Positions 10,663 through 23,353 of a DNA stretch of 64,000 nucleotides are shown here, one piece after another. The DNA is taken from positions 62,907,118 to 62,971,117 of the forward strand of contig CM049317.1 in NCBI GenBank assembly GCA_026874595.1, given 5' to 3'. Position numbers and translations under genes: made by a program. Each line of letters opens with the position of its first letter. The first letter of the stretch is position 1. This stretch comes from Sipunculus nudus. Taxonomy: Eukaryota > Annelida > Sipuncula > Golfingiida > Sipunculidae. The notes below the pieces were generated by a model. It ran no database searches, was not told the origin of the DNA, and saw nothing but the letters and a program-made list of their open reading frames with translations.

Positions 10663-12889
10663 GGAAAATGCTGCATTTCTGTTGTGATTTTGCCGTAAGC
10701 AAAGAATAAGCAAAGCATAAGCAAAGTGTAAGCAATGGGATTATGCCTTCTAAATTGCTTTTTGGCACCACTTTCTGAAGAAAACAATGTACTTTTGGAC
10801 TTTGTGGGGGTCCCATAATGTCAGAAATGGTGAAACACTGTAGGTAAATTCTGTTAAAATTAGAAAATGGGTCCCAGGAATCAATAAATGACTTTTTTAA
10901 AGTAGCAGAATTTTACATTTGTGGTTTTGATTGAACGATATTGCCCTTACTTTTGATATTAATATTCACTAACCGGGACTTCTGTGTAGCCAGGGGAACC
11001 GTCTGTCTCCATATGGGTCATATCAGTGTATATTTTTAGGAAAATGCTGCATTTCTTTTGTGATTTTGCGGTAAGCAAAGAATAAGCAGACCATAAGCAA
11101 AGTGTAAGCAAAGGGATTATGTCTTAATAATTGCTTTTTGGCACCATTTTCTGAAAAAAATATTGTATTTTTGGGCTTTGCGGGGGTCTAATAATGTCAG
11201 AAATGGTGAAACACTGAAAGTAATTTGTGTTAAAATTGGAAAATGTGTCCAATAAATCAATAATGACTTTTTTAAAAATTGCAGAATTATACATTCGCGG
11301 TTTTGATTGAACGATATTGCCCTTACTTTTGATATTAATGTTCACTGACCGGGACTGCTGTGTAGCTAGGGGACCCGTCTGTCCCCCCTTTGGGTCATAT
11401 CAGTGTGTATTTTTAGGAAAATGCTGCATTTCTGTTGTGATTTTGCCGTAAGCAAAGAATAAGCAAAGAATCAGCAAAGTGTAAGCAAAGGTATTATGCC
11501 TTCATAAATGCTTTTTTTTCTCCATTTTCTGAAGAAATAATGTATTTTTGGACTTTGCGGGGGTCTAATAATTTCAGAAATGGTAAAACATTGTAAGTTA
11601 ATTGTGTCAAAATTGGAAAATGGGTCCAAGAAATCAATAAATGACTTTTTTAAAAATATAAGAATTATACATTTGCGGTTTTGATTGAACGATATTGCCC
11701 TTACTTTTGATCTTAATGTTCACTAACCGGGACTGCTGTGTAGCCAGGGTACCCGTCTGTACCCATATGGGTCATATCAGTGTGTATTTTTAGGAAAATG
11801 CTTCATTTCTGTTGTGATTTTGCCATAAGCAAAGAATAAGCAAAGCATCAGCAAAGTGTAAGCAAAGGGATTATGCCTTCATAGTTGCTTTTTTTCACCA
11901 TTTTCTGAAGAAATAATGTATTTTTGGACTTTGCGGAGGTATAATAATGTCAGAAATGGTAAAACATTGTAGTTTAATTGTGTTAAAATTGGAAAATGGG
12001 TTCAAGAAATCAATAAATGACTTTTTTAAAAATTGCAGAATTATATATTTGCGGTCTTTATTGAACGATATTGCCCTTACTTTTGATATTAATGTTCACT
12101 GACCGGGACTGCTGTGTAGCTAGGGGACCCGTCTGTCCCCCCTTTGGGTCATATCAGTGTGTATTTTAAGGAAAATGCTGCATTTCTGTTGTGATTTTGC
12201 CGTAAGCAAAGAATAAGTAAAGAATCAGCAAAGTGTAAGCAAAGGGATTATGCCTTCATAATAGCTTTTTTTCTCCATTTTCTGAAGAAAACAATGTACT
12301 TTTGGACTTTGCGGGGGTCTAATAATGTCAGAAATGGTCAAACACTGTAGGTAAATTCTGTTAAAATTAGAAAATGGGTCCCAGGAATATATAAATGACT
12401 GTTTTAAGTAGCAGAATTTTACATTTGTGGTTTTGATTGAACGATATTGCCCTTACTTTCGATATTAATATTCACTAACCGGGACTGCAGTGTAGCCAGG
12501 GGACCCGTCTGTCTCCATATGGGTCATATCAGTGTGTATTTTTAGGAAAATGCTGCATTTCTGTTGTGATTTTGCCGTAAGCAAAGAATAAGCAAAGAAT
12601 CAGCAAAGTGTAAGCAAAGGGATTATGCCTTCATAATTGCTTTTTTTTCTCCATTTTCTGAAGAAATAATGTATTTTTGGACTTTGCGGGGGTCTAATAA
12701 TTTCAGAAATGGTAAAACATTGTAGGTAAATTGTTTCAAAATTGGAAAATGGGTCCAAGAAATCAATAAATGACTTTTTTAAAAATATAAGAATTATACA
12801 TTTGCGGTTTTGATTGAACGATATTGCCCTTACTTTTGATATTAATGTTCACTAACCGGGACTGCTGTGTAGCCAGGGGACCCGTCTGT

Positions 12890-12901
12890 ACCCATATGGG
12901 T
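12890..12901. repeat. 12-bp perfect palindrome in the monomer core (representative)
   Basis: ACCCATATGGGT reads the same on both strands. It is present in class B and other TACCCATATGGGT monomers. Other classes keep a shorter palindrome at the same place: CCCATATGGG (I, O, Q), ACCATATGGT (J, K, N, E) or CCATATGG (D, F, G, H). Classes A and C have CCCTTTGGG and class M has CCATTTGG, so the palindrome is lost there. Confidence 0.85.
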
Positions 12902-12955
12902 CATATCAGTGTGTATTTTTAGGAAAATGCTTCATTTCTGTTGTGATTTTGCCAT

Positions 12956-12999
12956 AAGCAAAGAATAAGCAAAGCATCAGCAAAGTGTAAGCAAAGGGA
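12956..12999 (+). repeat. Internal 11-bp sub-repeat, four units (representative)
   Basis: In this class B monomer the units are AAGCAAAGAAT, AAGCAAAGCAT, CAGCAAAGTGT and AAGCAAAGGGA. Essentially every monomer has this run at about positions 144-187. Class differences are mostly in the three variable bases (CAT, AAT, TAT) and in unit 3. In class G the third unit is replaced by an A8 tract. It is likely a fossil of a short repeat from which part of the monomer was built. Confidence 0.9.
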
Positions 13000-13564
13000 T
13001 TATGCCTTCATAGTTGCTTTTTTTCACCATTTTCTGAAGAAATAATGTATTTTTGGACTTTGCGGAGGTATAATAATGTCAGAAATGGTAAAACATTGTA
13101 GGTTAATTGTGTTAAAATTGGAAAATGGGTTCAAGAAATCAATAAATGACTTTTTTAAAAATAGAAGAATTATATATTTGCGGTTTTGATTGAACGATAT
13201 TGCCCTTACTTTTGATATTAATGTTCACTGACCGGGACTGCTGTGTAGCTAGGGGACCCGTCTGTCCCCCCTTTGGGTCATATCAGTGTGTATTTTAAGG
13301 AAAATGCTGCATTTCTGTTGTGATTTTGCCGTAAGCAAAGAATAAGCAAAGAATCAGCAAAGTGTAAGCAAAGGGATTATGCCTTCATAATAGCTTTTTT
13401 TCTCCATTTTCTGAAGAAAACAATGTACTTTTGGACTTTGCGGGGGTCTAATTATAACAGAAATGGTCAAACACTGTAGGTAAATTCTGTTAAAATTAGA
13501 AAATGGGTCCCAGGAATCAATAAATGACTGTTTTAAGTAGCAGAATTTTACATTTGTGGTTTTG

Positions 13565-16500
13565 ATTGAACGATATTGCCCTTACTTTCGATATTAATAT
13601 TCACTAACTGGGACTGCAGTGTAGCCAGGGGACCCGTCTGTCTCCATATGGGTCATATCAGTGTGTATTTTTAGGAAAATGCTGCATTTCTGTTGTGATT
13701 TTGCCGTAAGCAAAGAATTAGCAAAGCATCAGCAAAGTGTAAGCAAAGGGATTATGCTTTCATAGTTGATTTTTTTCTCCATTTTCTGAAGAAATAATGT
13801 ATTTTTGGACTTTGCGGGGGTCTAATAATGTCAGAAATGGTAAAACACTGTAAGTAAATTGTGTTAAAATTGGAAAATGGGTCCAAGAAATCAATAAATG
13901 ACTTTTTTAAAAATAGCAGAATTATACATTATCGGTTTTGATCGAACGATATTGCCCTTACTTTTGATATTAATGTTCACTTTCCGGGACTGCTGTGTAG
14001 CCAGGGGACCCGTCTGTCACCATATGGTTCTTATCAGTGTGTATTTATAGGAAAATGCTGCATTTCTGTTGTGATTTTGCCGTAAGCAAAGAATAAGCAA
14101 AGAATCAGCAAAGTGTAAGCAAAGGGATTATGCCTTCATAATTGCTTTTTTTTCTCCATTTTCTGAAGAAATAATGTATTTTTGGACTTTGCGGGGGTCT
14201 AATAATTTCAGAACTGGTAAAAAATTGTAGGTAAATTGTTTCAAAATTGGAAAATGGGTCCAAGAAATCAATAAATGACTTTTTTAAAAATAGAAGAATT
14301 ATACATTTGCGGTTTTGATTGAACGATATTGCCCTTACTTTTGATATTAATGTTCACTAACCGGGACTGCTGTGTAGCCAGGGGACCCGTCTGTCACCAT
14401 ATGGTTCATATCAGTGTGCATTTTTAGGAAAATGCTGCATTTCTGTTGTGATTTTTGCCGTAAGCAAAGAATAAGCAAAGTATCAGCAAAGTGTAAGCAA
14501 AGGTATTATGCCTTCATAATTGCTTTTTGGCACCATTTTCTGAATAAATAATGTATTTTTGGGCATTGGGGGGGGGGTCTAATTATGTCAGAAATGGTGA
14601 AACACTGTAGGTAAATTGTGTTAAAATTGGAAAATGGGTCCAATAAATTAATAAATGACTTTTTAAAAATTGCAGAATTATACATTACCGGTTTTGATTG
14701 AACAATATTGCCCTTATTTTTTATATTAATGGTCACTAACCGGGACTGCTGTGTAGCCAGGGAACCCGTCTGTCTCCATATGGTTCATATCAGTGTGTAT
14801 TTTTAGGAAAATGCTGCATTTCTGTTGTGAATTTGCCGTAAGCAAAGAATAAGCAAAGCATCAGCAAAGTGTAAGCAAAGGGATTATGCCTTCATAATTG
14901 CTTTTTTTCACCATTTTCTGAAGAAATAATGTATTTTTGGACTTTGCGGGGGTCTTATAATGTCAGAAATGGTAAAACATTGTAGGTAAATTGTGTTAAA
15001 ATTGGAAAATGGGTCCAAGAAATCAATAAATGACTTTTTTTAAAAATAGCAGAATTATACATTTCCGGTTTTGATTGAACGATATTGCCCTTACTTTTTA
15101 ATATTAATGTTCACTAACCGGGACTGCTGTGTAGCCAGGGGACCGTCTGTCTCCATATGGTTCATATCAGTGTGTATTTGTAGGAAAATGCTGCATTTCT
15201 GTTGTGATTTTGTCGTTAGCAAAGAATAAGCAAAGCATCAGCAAACTGTAAGCAAAGGGATTATGCCTTCATAATTGCTTTTTTCACCATTTTCTGAAGA
15301 AATAATGTATTTTTGGACTTTGCGGGGGTCTTATAATGTCAGAAATGGTAAAACATTGTAGGTAAATTGTGTTAAAATTGGAAAATGGGTCCAAGAAATC
15401 AATAAATGAATTTTTTAAAAATAGCAGAATTATACATTATCGGTTTTGATTGAACGATATTGCCCTTACTTTTGATATTAATGTTCACTAAACGGGACTG
15501 CTGTGTAGCCAGGGGACCCGTCTTTCCCCATATGGGTCATATCAGTGTGTATTTTTAGGAAAATGCTGCATTTCTGTTGTGATTTTGCCGTAAGCAAAGA
15601 ATAAGCAAAGCATCAGCAAAGTGTAAGCAAAGGGATTATGCCTTCATAGTTGCTTTTTTTCACCATTTTCTGAAGAAATAATGTATTTTTGGAATTTGCG
15701 ATGGTCTAATAATGTCAGAAATGGTAAAACACTGTAGGTAAATTGTGTTCAAATTGGAAAATGGGTCCAAGAAATCAATAAATTACTTTTTTAAAAATAG
15801 AAGAATTATACATTTGCGGTTTTGATTGAACGATATTGGCCTTACTTTTGATATTAATGTTCACTATCCGGGACTGCTGTGTAGCCAGGGGACCCGTCTG
15901 TCACCATATGGTTCATATCAGTGTGTATTTGTAGGAAAATGCTGCATTTCTGTTGTGATTTTGTCGTTAGCAAAGAATAAGCAAAGCATCAGCAAACTGT
16001 AAGCAAAGGGATTATGCCTTCATAATTGCTTTTTTCACCATTTTCTGAAGAAATAATGTATTTTTGGACTTTGCGGGGGTCTTATAATGTCAGAAATGGT
16101 AAAACATTGTAGGCAAATTGTGTTAAAATTGGAAAATGGGTCCAAGAAATCAATAAATGAATTTTTTAAAAATAGCAGAATTATACATTATCGGTTTTGA
16201 TTGAACGATATTGCCCTTACTTTTGATATTAATGTTCACTAAACGGGACTGCTGTGTAGCCAGGGGACCCGTCTGTCACCATATGGTTCTTATCAGTGTG
16301 TATTTTTAGGAAAATGCTGCATTTCTGTTGTGATTTTGCCGTAAGCAAAGAATTAGCAAAGCATCAGCAAAGTGTAAGCAAAGGGATTATGCCTTCATAG
16401 TTGCTTTTTTTCACCATTTTCTGAAGAAATCATGTATTTTCGGACTTTGCGGGGGTCTAATAATGTCCGAAATGGTAAAACATTGTAGGTAAATTGTGTT

Positions 16501-16575
16501 AAAATTGGAAAATGGGCCAAAGAAATCAATAAATGACTTTTTTAAAAATTGCAGAACTATACATTATCGGTTTTG
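13565..16575 (+). repeat. Mosaic segment of eight monomers
   Basis: Monomers start at 13565, 13941, 14318, 14697, 15074, 15449, 15825 and 16200. The order is D/M' chimera, J/D' chimera, E, F, H, an I-like monomer with TCTTTCCCC and GGAATTTGCGATGG, a K/H chimera (GTCGTTAGC again) and an N monomer with an M ending (GAACTATACATT). Class G is missing between F and H. The H-type marker TTTTGTCGTTAGC occurs twice, about 751 bp apart (near 15210 and 15961), which points to a local two-monomer duplication followed by replacement of pieces. No single HOR unit explains this segment. Confidence 0.8.
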
Positions 16576-18081
16576 ATTGAACGATATTGCCCTTACTTTT
16601 GATATTAATGTTCACTAAACGGGACTGCTGTGTAGCCAGGGGACCCGTCTTTCCCCATATGGGTCATATCAGTGTGTATTTTTAGGAAAATGCTGCATTT
16701 CTGTTGTGATTTTGCCGTAAGCAAAGAATAAGCAAAGAATCAGCAAAGTGTAAGCAAAGGTATTATGCCTTCATAATTGCTTTTTTTTCTCCATTTTCTG
16801 AAGAAATAATGTATTTTTGGACTTTGCGGGGGTCTAATAATTTCAGAAATGGTAAAACATTGTAAGTTAATTGTGTCAAAATAGGAAAATGGGTCCAAGA
16901 AATCAATAAATGACTTTTTTAAAAATATAAGAATTATACATTTGCGGTTTTGATTGAACGATATTGCCCTTACTTTTGATATTAATGTTCACTAACCGGG
17001 ACTGCTGTGTAGCCAGGGGACCCGTCTGTACCCATATGGGTCATATCAGTGTGTATTTTTAGGAAAATGCTTCATTTCTGTTGTGATTTTGCCATAAGCA
17101 AAGAATAAGCAAAGCATCAGCAAAGTGTAAGCAAAGGGATTATGCCTTCATAGTTGCTTTTTTTCACCATTTTCTGAAGAAATAATGTATTTTTGGACTT
17201 TGCGGAGGTATAATAATGTCAGAAATGGTAAAACATTGTAGGTTAATTGTGTTAAAATTGGAAAATGGGTTCAAGAAATCAATAAATGACTTTTTTAAAA
17301 ATAGAAGAATTATATATTTGCGGTCTTTATTGAACGATATTGCCCTTACTTTTGATATTAATGTTCACTGACCGGGACTGCTGTGTAGCTAGGGGACCCG
17401 TCTGTCCCCCCTTTGGGTCATATCAGTGTGTATTTTAAGGAAAATGCTGCATTTCTGTTGTGATTTTGCCGTAAGCAAAGAATAAGCAAAGAATCAGCAA
17501 AGTGTAAGCAAAGGGATTATGCCTTCATAATAGCTTTTTTTCTCCATTTTCTGAAGAAAACAATGTACTTTTGGACTTTGCGGGGGTCTAATAATGTCAG
17601 AAATGGTCAAACACTGTAGGTAAATTCTGTTAAAATTAGAAAATGGGTCCCAGGAATATATAAATGACTGTTTTAAGTAGCAGAATTTTACATTTGTGGT
17701 TTTGATTGAACGATATTGCCCTTACTTTCGATATTAATATTCACTAACCGGGACTGCAGTGTAGCCAGGGGACCCGTCTGTCTCCATATGGGTCATATCA
17801 GTGTGTATTTTTAGGAAAATGCTGCATTTCTGTTGTGATTTTGCCGTAAGCAAAGAATAAGCAAAGAATCAGCAAAGTGTAAGCAAAGGGATTATGCCTT
17901 CATAATTGCTTTTTTTTCTCCATTTTCTGAAGAAATAATGTATTTTTGGACTTTGCGGGGGTCTAATAATTTCAGAAATGGTAAAACATTGTAGGTAAAT
18001 TGTTTCAAAATTGGAAAATGGGTCCAAGAAATCAATAAATGACTTTTTTAAAAATATAAGAATTATACATTTGCGGTTTTG
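16576..18081 (+). repeat. 4-monomer segment A-B-C-D
   Basis: Monomers start at 16576, 16953, 17329 and 17705. B, C and D are copies of 11684-12812 at a constant offset of 5269 bp. The first monomer opens like the one at 15449 (AAACGGG, TCTTTCCCC) and continues as class A (GGTATTATG, TTTCAGAAATGG, GTAAGTTAATTG), so the junction between mosaic and HOR sequence lies inside it. Confidence 0.87.
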
Positions 18082-19963
18082 ATTGAACGATATTGCCCTT
18101 ACTTTTGATATTAATGTTCACTAACCGGGACTGCTGTGTAGCCAGGGGACCCGTCTGTACCCATATGGGTCATATCAGTGTGTATTTTTAGGAAAATGCT
18201 TCATTTCTGTTGTGATTTTGCCATAAGCAAAGAATAAGCAAAGCATCAGCAAAGTGTAAGCAAAGGGATTATGCCTTCATAGTTGCTTTTTTTCACCATT
18301 TTCTGAAGAAATAATGTATTTTTGGACTTTGCGGAGGTATAATAATGTCAGAAATGGTAAAACATTGTAGGTTAATTGTGTTAAAATTGGAAAATGGGTT
18401 CAAGAAATCAATAAATGACTTTTTTAAAAATAGAAGAATTATATATTTGCGGTTTTGATTGAACGATATTGCCCTTACTTTTGATATTAATGTTCACTGA
18501 CCGGGACTGCTGTGTAGCTAGGGGACCCGTCTGTCCCCCCTTTGGGTCATATCAGTGTGTATTTTAAGGAAAATGCTGCATTTCTGTTGTGATTTTGCCG
18601 TAAGCAAAGAATAAGCAAAGAATCAGCAAAGTGTAAGCAAAGGGATTATGCCTTCATAATAGCTTTTTTTCTCCATTTTCTGAAAGAAACAATGTACTTT
18701 TGGACTTTGCGGGGGTCTAATAATGTCAGAAATGGTCAAACACTGTAGGTAAATTCTGTTAAAATTAGAAAATGGGTCCCAGGAATCAATAAATGACTGT
18801 TTTAAGTAGCAGAATTTTACATTTGTTGTTTTGATTGAACGATATTGCCCTTACTTTCGATATTAATATTCACTAACCGGGACTGCAGTGTAGCCAGGCG
18901 ACCCGTCTGTCTCCATATGGGTCATATCAGTGTGTATTTTTAGGAAAATGCTGCATTTCTGTTGTGATTTTGCCGTAAGCAAAGAATAAGCAAAGAATCA
19001 GCAAAGTGTAAGCAAAGGGATTATGCCTTCATAATTGTTTTTTTTTCTCCATTTTCTGAAGAAATAATGTATTTTTGGACTTTGCGGGGGTCTAATAATT
19101 TCAGAACTGGTAAAAAATTGTAGGTAAATTGTTTCAAAATTGGAAAATGAGTCCAAGAAATCAATAAATGACTTTTTTAAAAATATAAGAATTATACATT
19201 TGCGGTTTTGATTGAACGATATTGCCCTTACTTTTGATATTAATGTTCACTAACCGGGACTGCTGTGTAGCCAGGGGATCCGTCTGTCACCATATGGTTC
19301 ATATCAGTGTGCATTTTTAGGAAAATGCTGCATTTCTGTTGTGATTTTTGCCGTAAGCAAAGAATAAGCAAAGTATCAGCAAAGTGTAAGCAAAGGTATT
19401 ATGCCTTCATAATTGCTTTTTGGCACCATTTTCTGAATAAATAATGTATTTTTGGGCATTGGGGGGGTCTAATTATGTCAGAAATGGTGAAACACTGTAG
19501 GTAAATTGTGTTAAAATTGGAAAATGGGTCCAATAAATTAATAAATGACTTTTTAAAAATTGCAGAATTATACATTACCGGTTTTGATTGAACAATATTG
19601 CCCTTATTTTTGATATTAATGGTCACTAACCGGGACTGCAGTGTAGCCAGGGGACACGTCTGTCTCCATATGGGTCATATCAGTGTGTATTTTTAGGAAA
19701 ATGCTGCATTTCTGTTGTGATTTTGCCGTAAGCAAAGAATAAGCAAAGAATCAGCAAAGTGTAAGCAAAGGGATTATGCCTTCATAATTGCTTTTTTTTC
19801 TCCATTTTCTGAAGAAATAATGTATTTTTGGACTTTGCGGGGGTCTAATAATTTCAGAAATGGTAAAACATTGTAGGTAAATTGTTTCAAAATTGGAAAA
19901 TGGGTCCAAGAAATCAATAAATGACTTTTTTAAAAATATAAGAATTATACATTTGCGGTTTTG
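18082..19963 (+). repeat. 5-monomer tandem duplication, copy 1 (B-C'-D'-E-F/D), 1882 bp
   Basis: Monomers start at 18082, 18458, 18834, 19211 and 19587. C' is marked by CTGAAAGAAAC, D' by GCCAGGCGACCC and AACTGGTAAAAAATTG, E by GTGTGCATTTTT, GATTTTTGCC and AAATTAATAAATG. The fifth monomer opens as F (GAACAATATT, GGTCACTAACC), then switches in ACTAACCGGGACTGC to class D (AGTGTAGCC, AATCAGC) and leads back into B. Its private GGGGACACGTC change is not in the neighbours. Confidence 0.92.
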
Positions 19964-21845
19964 ATTGAACGATATTGCCCTTACTTTTGATATTAATGTT
20001 CACTAACCGGGACTGCTGTGTAGCCAGGGGACCCGTCTGTACCCATATGGGTCATATCAGTGTGTATTTTTAGGAAAATGCTTCATTTCTGTTGTGATTT
20101 TGCCATAAGCAAAGAATAAGCAAAGCATCAGCAAAGTGTAAGCAAAGGGATTATGCCTTCATAGTTGCTTTTTTTCACCATTTTCTGAAGAAATAATGTA
20201 TTTTTGGACTTTGCGGAGGTATAATAATGTCAGAAATGGTAAAACATTGTAGGTTAATTGTGTTAAAATTGGAAAATGGGTTCAAGAAATCAATAAATGA
20301 CTTTTTTAAAAATAGAAGAATTATATATTTGCGGTTTTGATTGAACGATATTGCCCTTACTTTTGATATTAATGTTCACTGACCGGGACTGCTGTGTAGC
20401 TAGGGGACCCGTCTGTCCCCCCTTTGGGTCATATCAGTGTGTATTTTAAGGAAAATGCTGCATTTCTGTTGTGATTTTGCCGTAAGCAAAGAATAAGCAA
20501 AGAATCAGCAAAGTGTAAGCAAAGGGATTATGCCTTCATAATAGCTTTTTTTCTCCATTTTCTGAAAGAAACAATGTACTTTTGGACTTTGCGGGGGTCT
20601 AATAATGTCAGAAATGGTCAAACACTGTAGGTAAATTCTGTTAAAATTAGAAAATGGGTCCCAGGAATCAATAAATGACTGTTTTAAGTAGCAGAATTTT
20701 ACATTTGTTGTTTTGATTGAACGATATTGCCCTTACTTTCGATATTAATATTCACTAACCGGGACTGCAGTGTAGCCAGGCGACCCGTCTGTCTCCATAT
20801 GGGTCATATCAGTGTGTATTTTTAGGAAAATGCTGCATTTCTGTTGTGATTTTGCCGTAAGCAAAGAATAAGCAAAGAATCAGCAAAGTGTAAGCAAAGG
20901 GATTATGCCTTCATAATTGTTTTTTTTTTCTCCATTTTCTGAAGAAATAATGTATTTTTGGACTTTGCGGGGGTCTAATAATTTCAGAACTGGTAAAAAA
21001 TTGTAGGTAAATTGTTTCAAAATTGGAAAATGAGTCCAAGAAATCAATAAATGACTTTTTTAAAAATATAAGAATTATACATTTGCGGTTTTGATTGAAC
21101 GATATTGCCCTTACTTTTGATATTAATGTTCACTAACCGGGACTGCTGTGTAGCCAGGGGATCCGTCTGTCACCATATGGTTCATATCAGTGTGCATTTT
21201 TAGGAAAATGCTGCATTTCTGTTGTGATTTTTGCCGTAAGCAAAGAATAAGCAAAGTATCAGCAAAGTGTAAGCAAAGGTATTATGCCTTCATAATTGCT
21301 TTTTGGCACCATTTTCTGAATAAATAATGTATTTTTGGGCATTGGGGGGGTCTAATTATGTCAGAAATGGTGAAACACTGTAGGTAAATTGTGTTAAAAT
21401 TGGAAAATGGGTCCAATAAATTAATAAATGACTTTTTAAAAATTGCAGAATTATACATTACCGGTTTTGATTGAACAATATTGCCCTTATTTTTGATATT
21501 AATGGTCACTAACCGGGACTGCTGTGTAGCCAGGGAACCCGTCTGTCTCCATATGGTTCATATCAGTGTGTATTTTTAGGAAAATGCTGCATTTCTGTTG
21601 TGAATTTGCCGTAAGCAAAGAATAAGCAAAGCATCAGCAAAGTGTAAGCAATGGGATTATGCCTTCTAAATTGCTTTTTGGCACCACTTTCTGAAGAAAA
21701 CAATGTACTTTTGGACTTTGTGGGGGTCCCATAATGTCAGAAATGGTGAAACACTGTAGGTAAATTCTGTTAAAATTAGAAAATGGGTCCCAGGAATCAA
21801 TAAATGACTTTTTTAAAGTAGCAGAATTTTACATTTGTGGTTTTG
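19964..21845 (+). repeat. 5-monomer tandem duplication, copy 2 (B-C'-D'-E-F/O), 1882 bp
   Basis: Monomers start at 19964, 20340, 20716, 21094 and 21470, offset 1882-1883 bp from copy 1; the single extra base is one T in the T-run near 20920. The first four monomers appear near-identical to copy 1. The fifth differs: it keeps the F opening with GGGAACCCG and GTGAATTTGCC, then switches near GTAAGCAATGGG to class O (TCTAAATTGC, GGCACCACTTTC, GTGGGGGTCCC) and so leads into P. Confidence 0.92.
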
Positions 21846-23353
21846 ATTGAACGATATTGCCCTTACTTTTGATATTAATATTCACTAACCGGGACTTCTG
21901 TGTAGCCAGGGGAACCGTCTGTCTCCATATGGGTCATATCAGTGTATATTTTTAGGAAAATGCTGCATTTCTGTTGTGATTTTGCGGTAAGCAAAGAATA
22001 AGCAGACCATAAGCAAAGTGTAAGCAAAGGGATTATGTCTTAATAATTGCTTTTTGGCACCATTTTCTGAAAAAAATATTGTATTTTTGGGCTTTGCGGG
22101 GGTCTAATAATGTCAGAAATGGTGAAACACTGAAAGTAAATTGTGTTAAAATTGGAAAATGTGTCCAATAAATCAATAATGACTTTTTTAAAAATTGCAG
22201 AATTATACATTCGCGGTTTTGATTGAACGATATTGCCCTTACTTTTGATATTAATGTTCACTGACCGGGACTGCTGTGTAGCTAGGGGACCCGTCTGTAC
22301 CCCCTTTGGGTCATATCAGTGTGTATTTTTAGGAAAATGCTTCATTTCTGTTGTGATTTTGCCATAAGCAAAGAATAAGCAAAGCATCAGCAAAGTGTAA
22401 GCAAAGGGATTATGCCTTCATAGTTGCTTTTTTTCACCATTTTCTGAAGAAATAATGTATTTTTGGACTTTGCGGAGGTATAATAATGTCAGAAATGGTA
22501 AAACATTGTAGGTTAATTGTGTTAAAATTGGAAAATGGGTTCAAGAAATCAATAAATGACTTTTTTAAAAATAGAAGAATTATATATTTGCGGTCTTTAT
22601 TGAACGATATTGCCCTTACTTTTGATATTAATGTTCACTAACCGGGACTGCTGTGTAGTCAGGGGACCCGTCTGTCCCCCCTTTGGGTCATATCAGTGTG
22701 TATTTTAAGGAAAATGCTGCATTTCTGTTGTGATTTTGCCGTAAGCAAAGAATAAGCAAAGAATCAGCAAAGTGTAAGCAAAGGGATTATGCCTTCATAA
22801 TAGCTTTTTGTCTCCATTTTCTGAAGAAAACAATGTACTTTTGGACTTTGCGGGGGTCTAATAATGTCAGAAATGGTCAAACACTGTAGGTAAATTGTGT
22901 TAAAATTGGAAAATGAGTCCAAGAAATCAATAAATGACTTTTTTAAAAATAGCAGAATTATACATTATCGGTTTTGATTGAACGATATTGCCCTTACTTT
23001 TGATATTAATGTTCACTATCCGGGACTGCTGTGTAGCCAGGGGACCCGTCTGTCTCCATATGGTTCATATCAGTGTGTATTTTTAGGAAAATGCTGCATT
23101 TCTGTTGTGAATTTGCCGTAAGCAAAGAATAAGCAAAGGATCAGCAAAGTGTAAGTAAAGGGATTATGCCTTCATAATTGCTTTTTTTCACCATTTTCTG
23201 AAGAAATAATGTATTTTTGGACTTTGCGGGGGTCTAATAATGTCAGAAATGGTAAAACATTGTAGGTAAATTGTGTTAAAATTGGAGAATGGGTCAAAGA
23301 AATCAATAAATGACTTTTTTTAAAAATAGCAGAATAATACATTTCCGGTTTTG
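21846..23353 (+). repeat. Linker segment P, A/B, C/Q, K/L
   Basis: Monomers start at 21846, 22222, 22599 and 22977. After one P monomer there are three consecutive chimeras. At 22222 an A opening (CTGACCGGG, CCCCCTTTGGG) becomes B (ATGCTTCATTTC, GCCATAAGC). At 22599 a C monomer ends as Q (AAATGAGTCCAAG, ATTATCGG), like the monomer at 8662. At 22977 a K opening (TATCCGGG) becomes L (CTCCATATGG, GTGAATTTGCC, GGATCAGC). This looks like a shortened version of the P-A-B-C...K-L order seen at 4.9-13.6 kb. Confidence 0.85.

Larger units (their letters stand above)
9040..13564 (+). repeat. 12-monomer HOR, copy 2 (K-L-M-N-O-P-A-B-C-D-B-C)
   Basis: Monomers start at 9040, 9420, 9797, 10174, 10550, 10930, 11306, 11684, 12060, 12436, 12813 and 13189. 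Offsets to copy 1 are 4150-4152 bp for K to O and a constant 4527 bp for A to C; the step is the extra monomer, because O (10550) and P (10930) are separate here. Class O has a long T-run after CAGTGTG, GTAAGCAATGGG, TCTAAATTGC and GTGGGGGTCCC. Class P has GGGACTTCTG, GTGTATATTTTT, TTTTGCGGTAAGC, GCAGACCATAAGC, GAAAAAAATATTG and CATTCGCGG. Confidence 0.9.
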
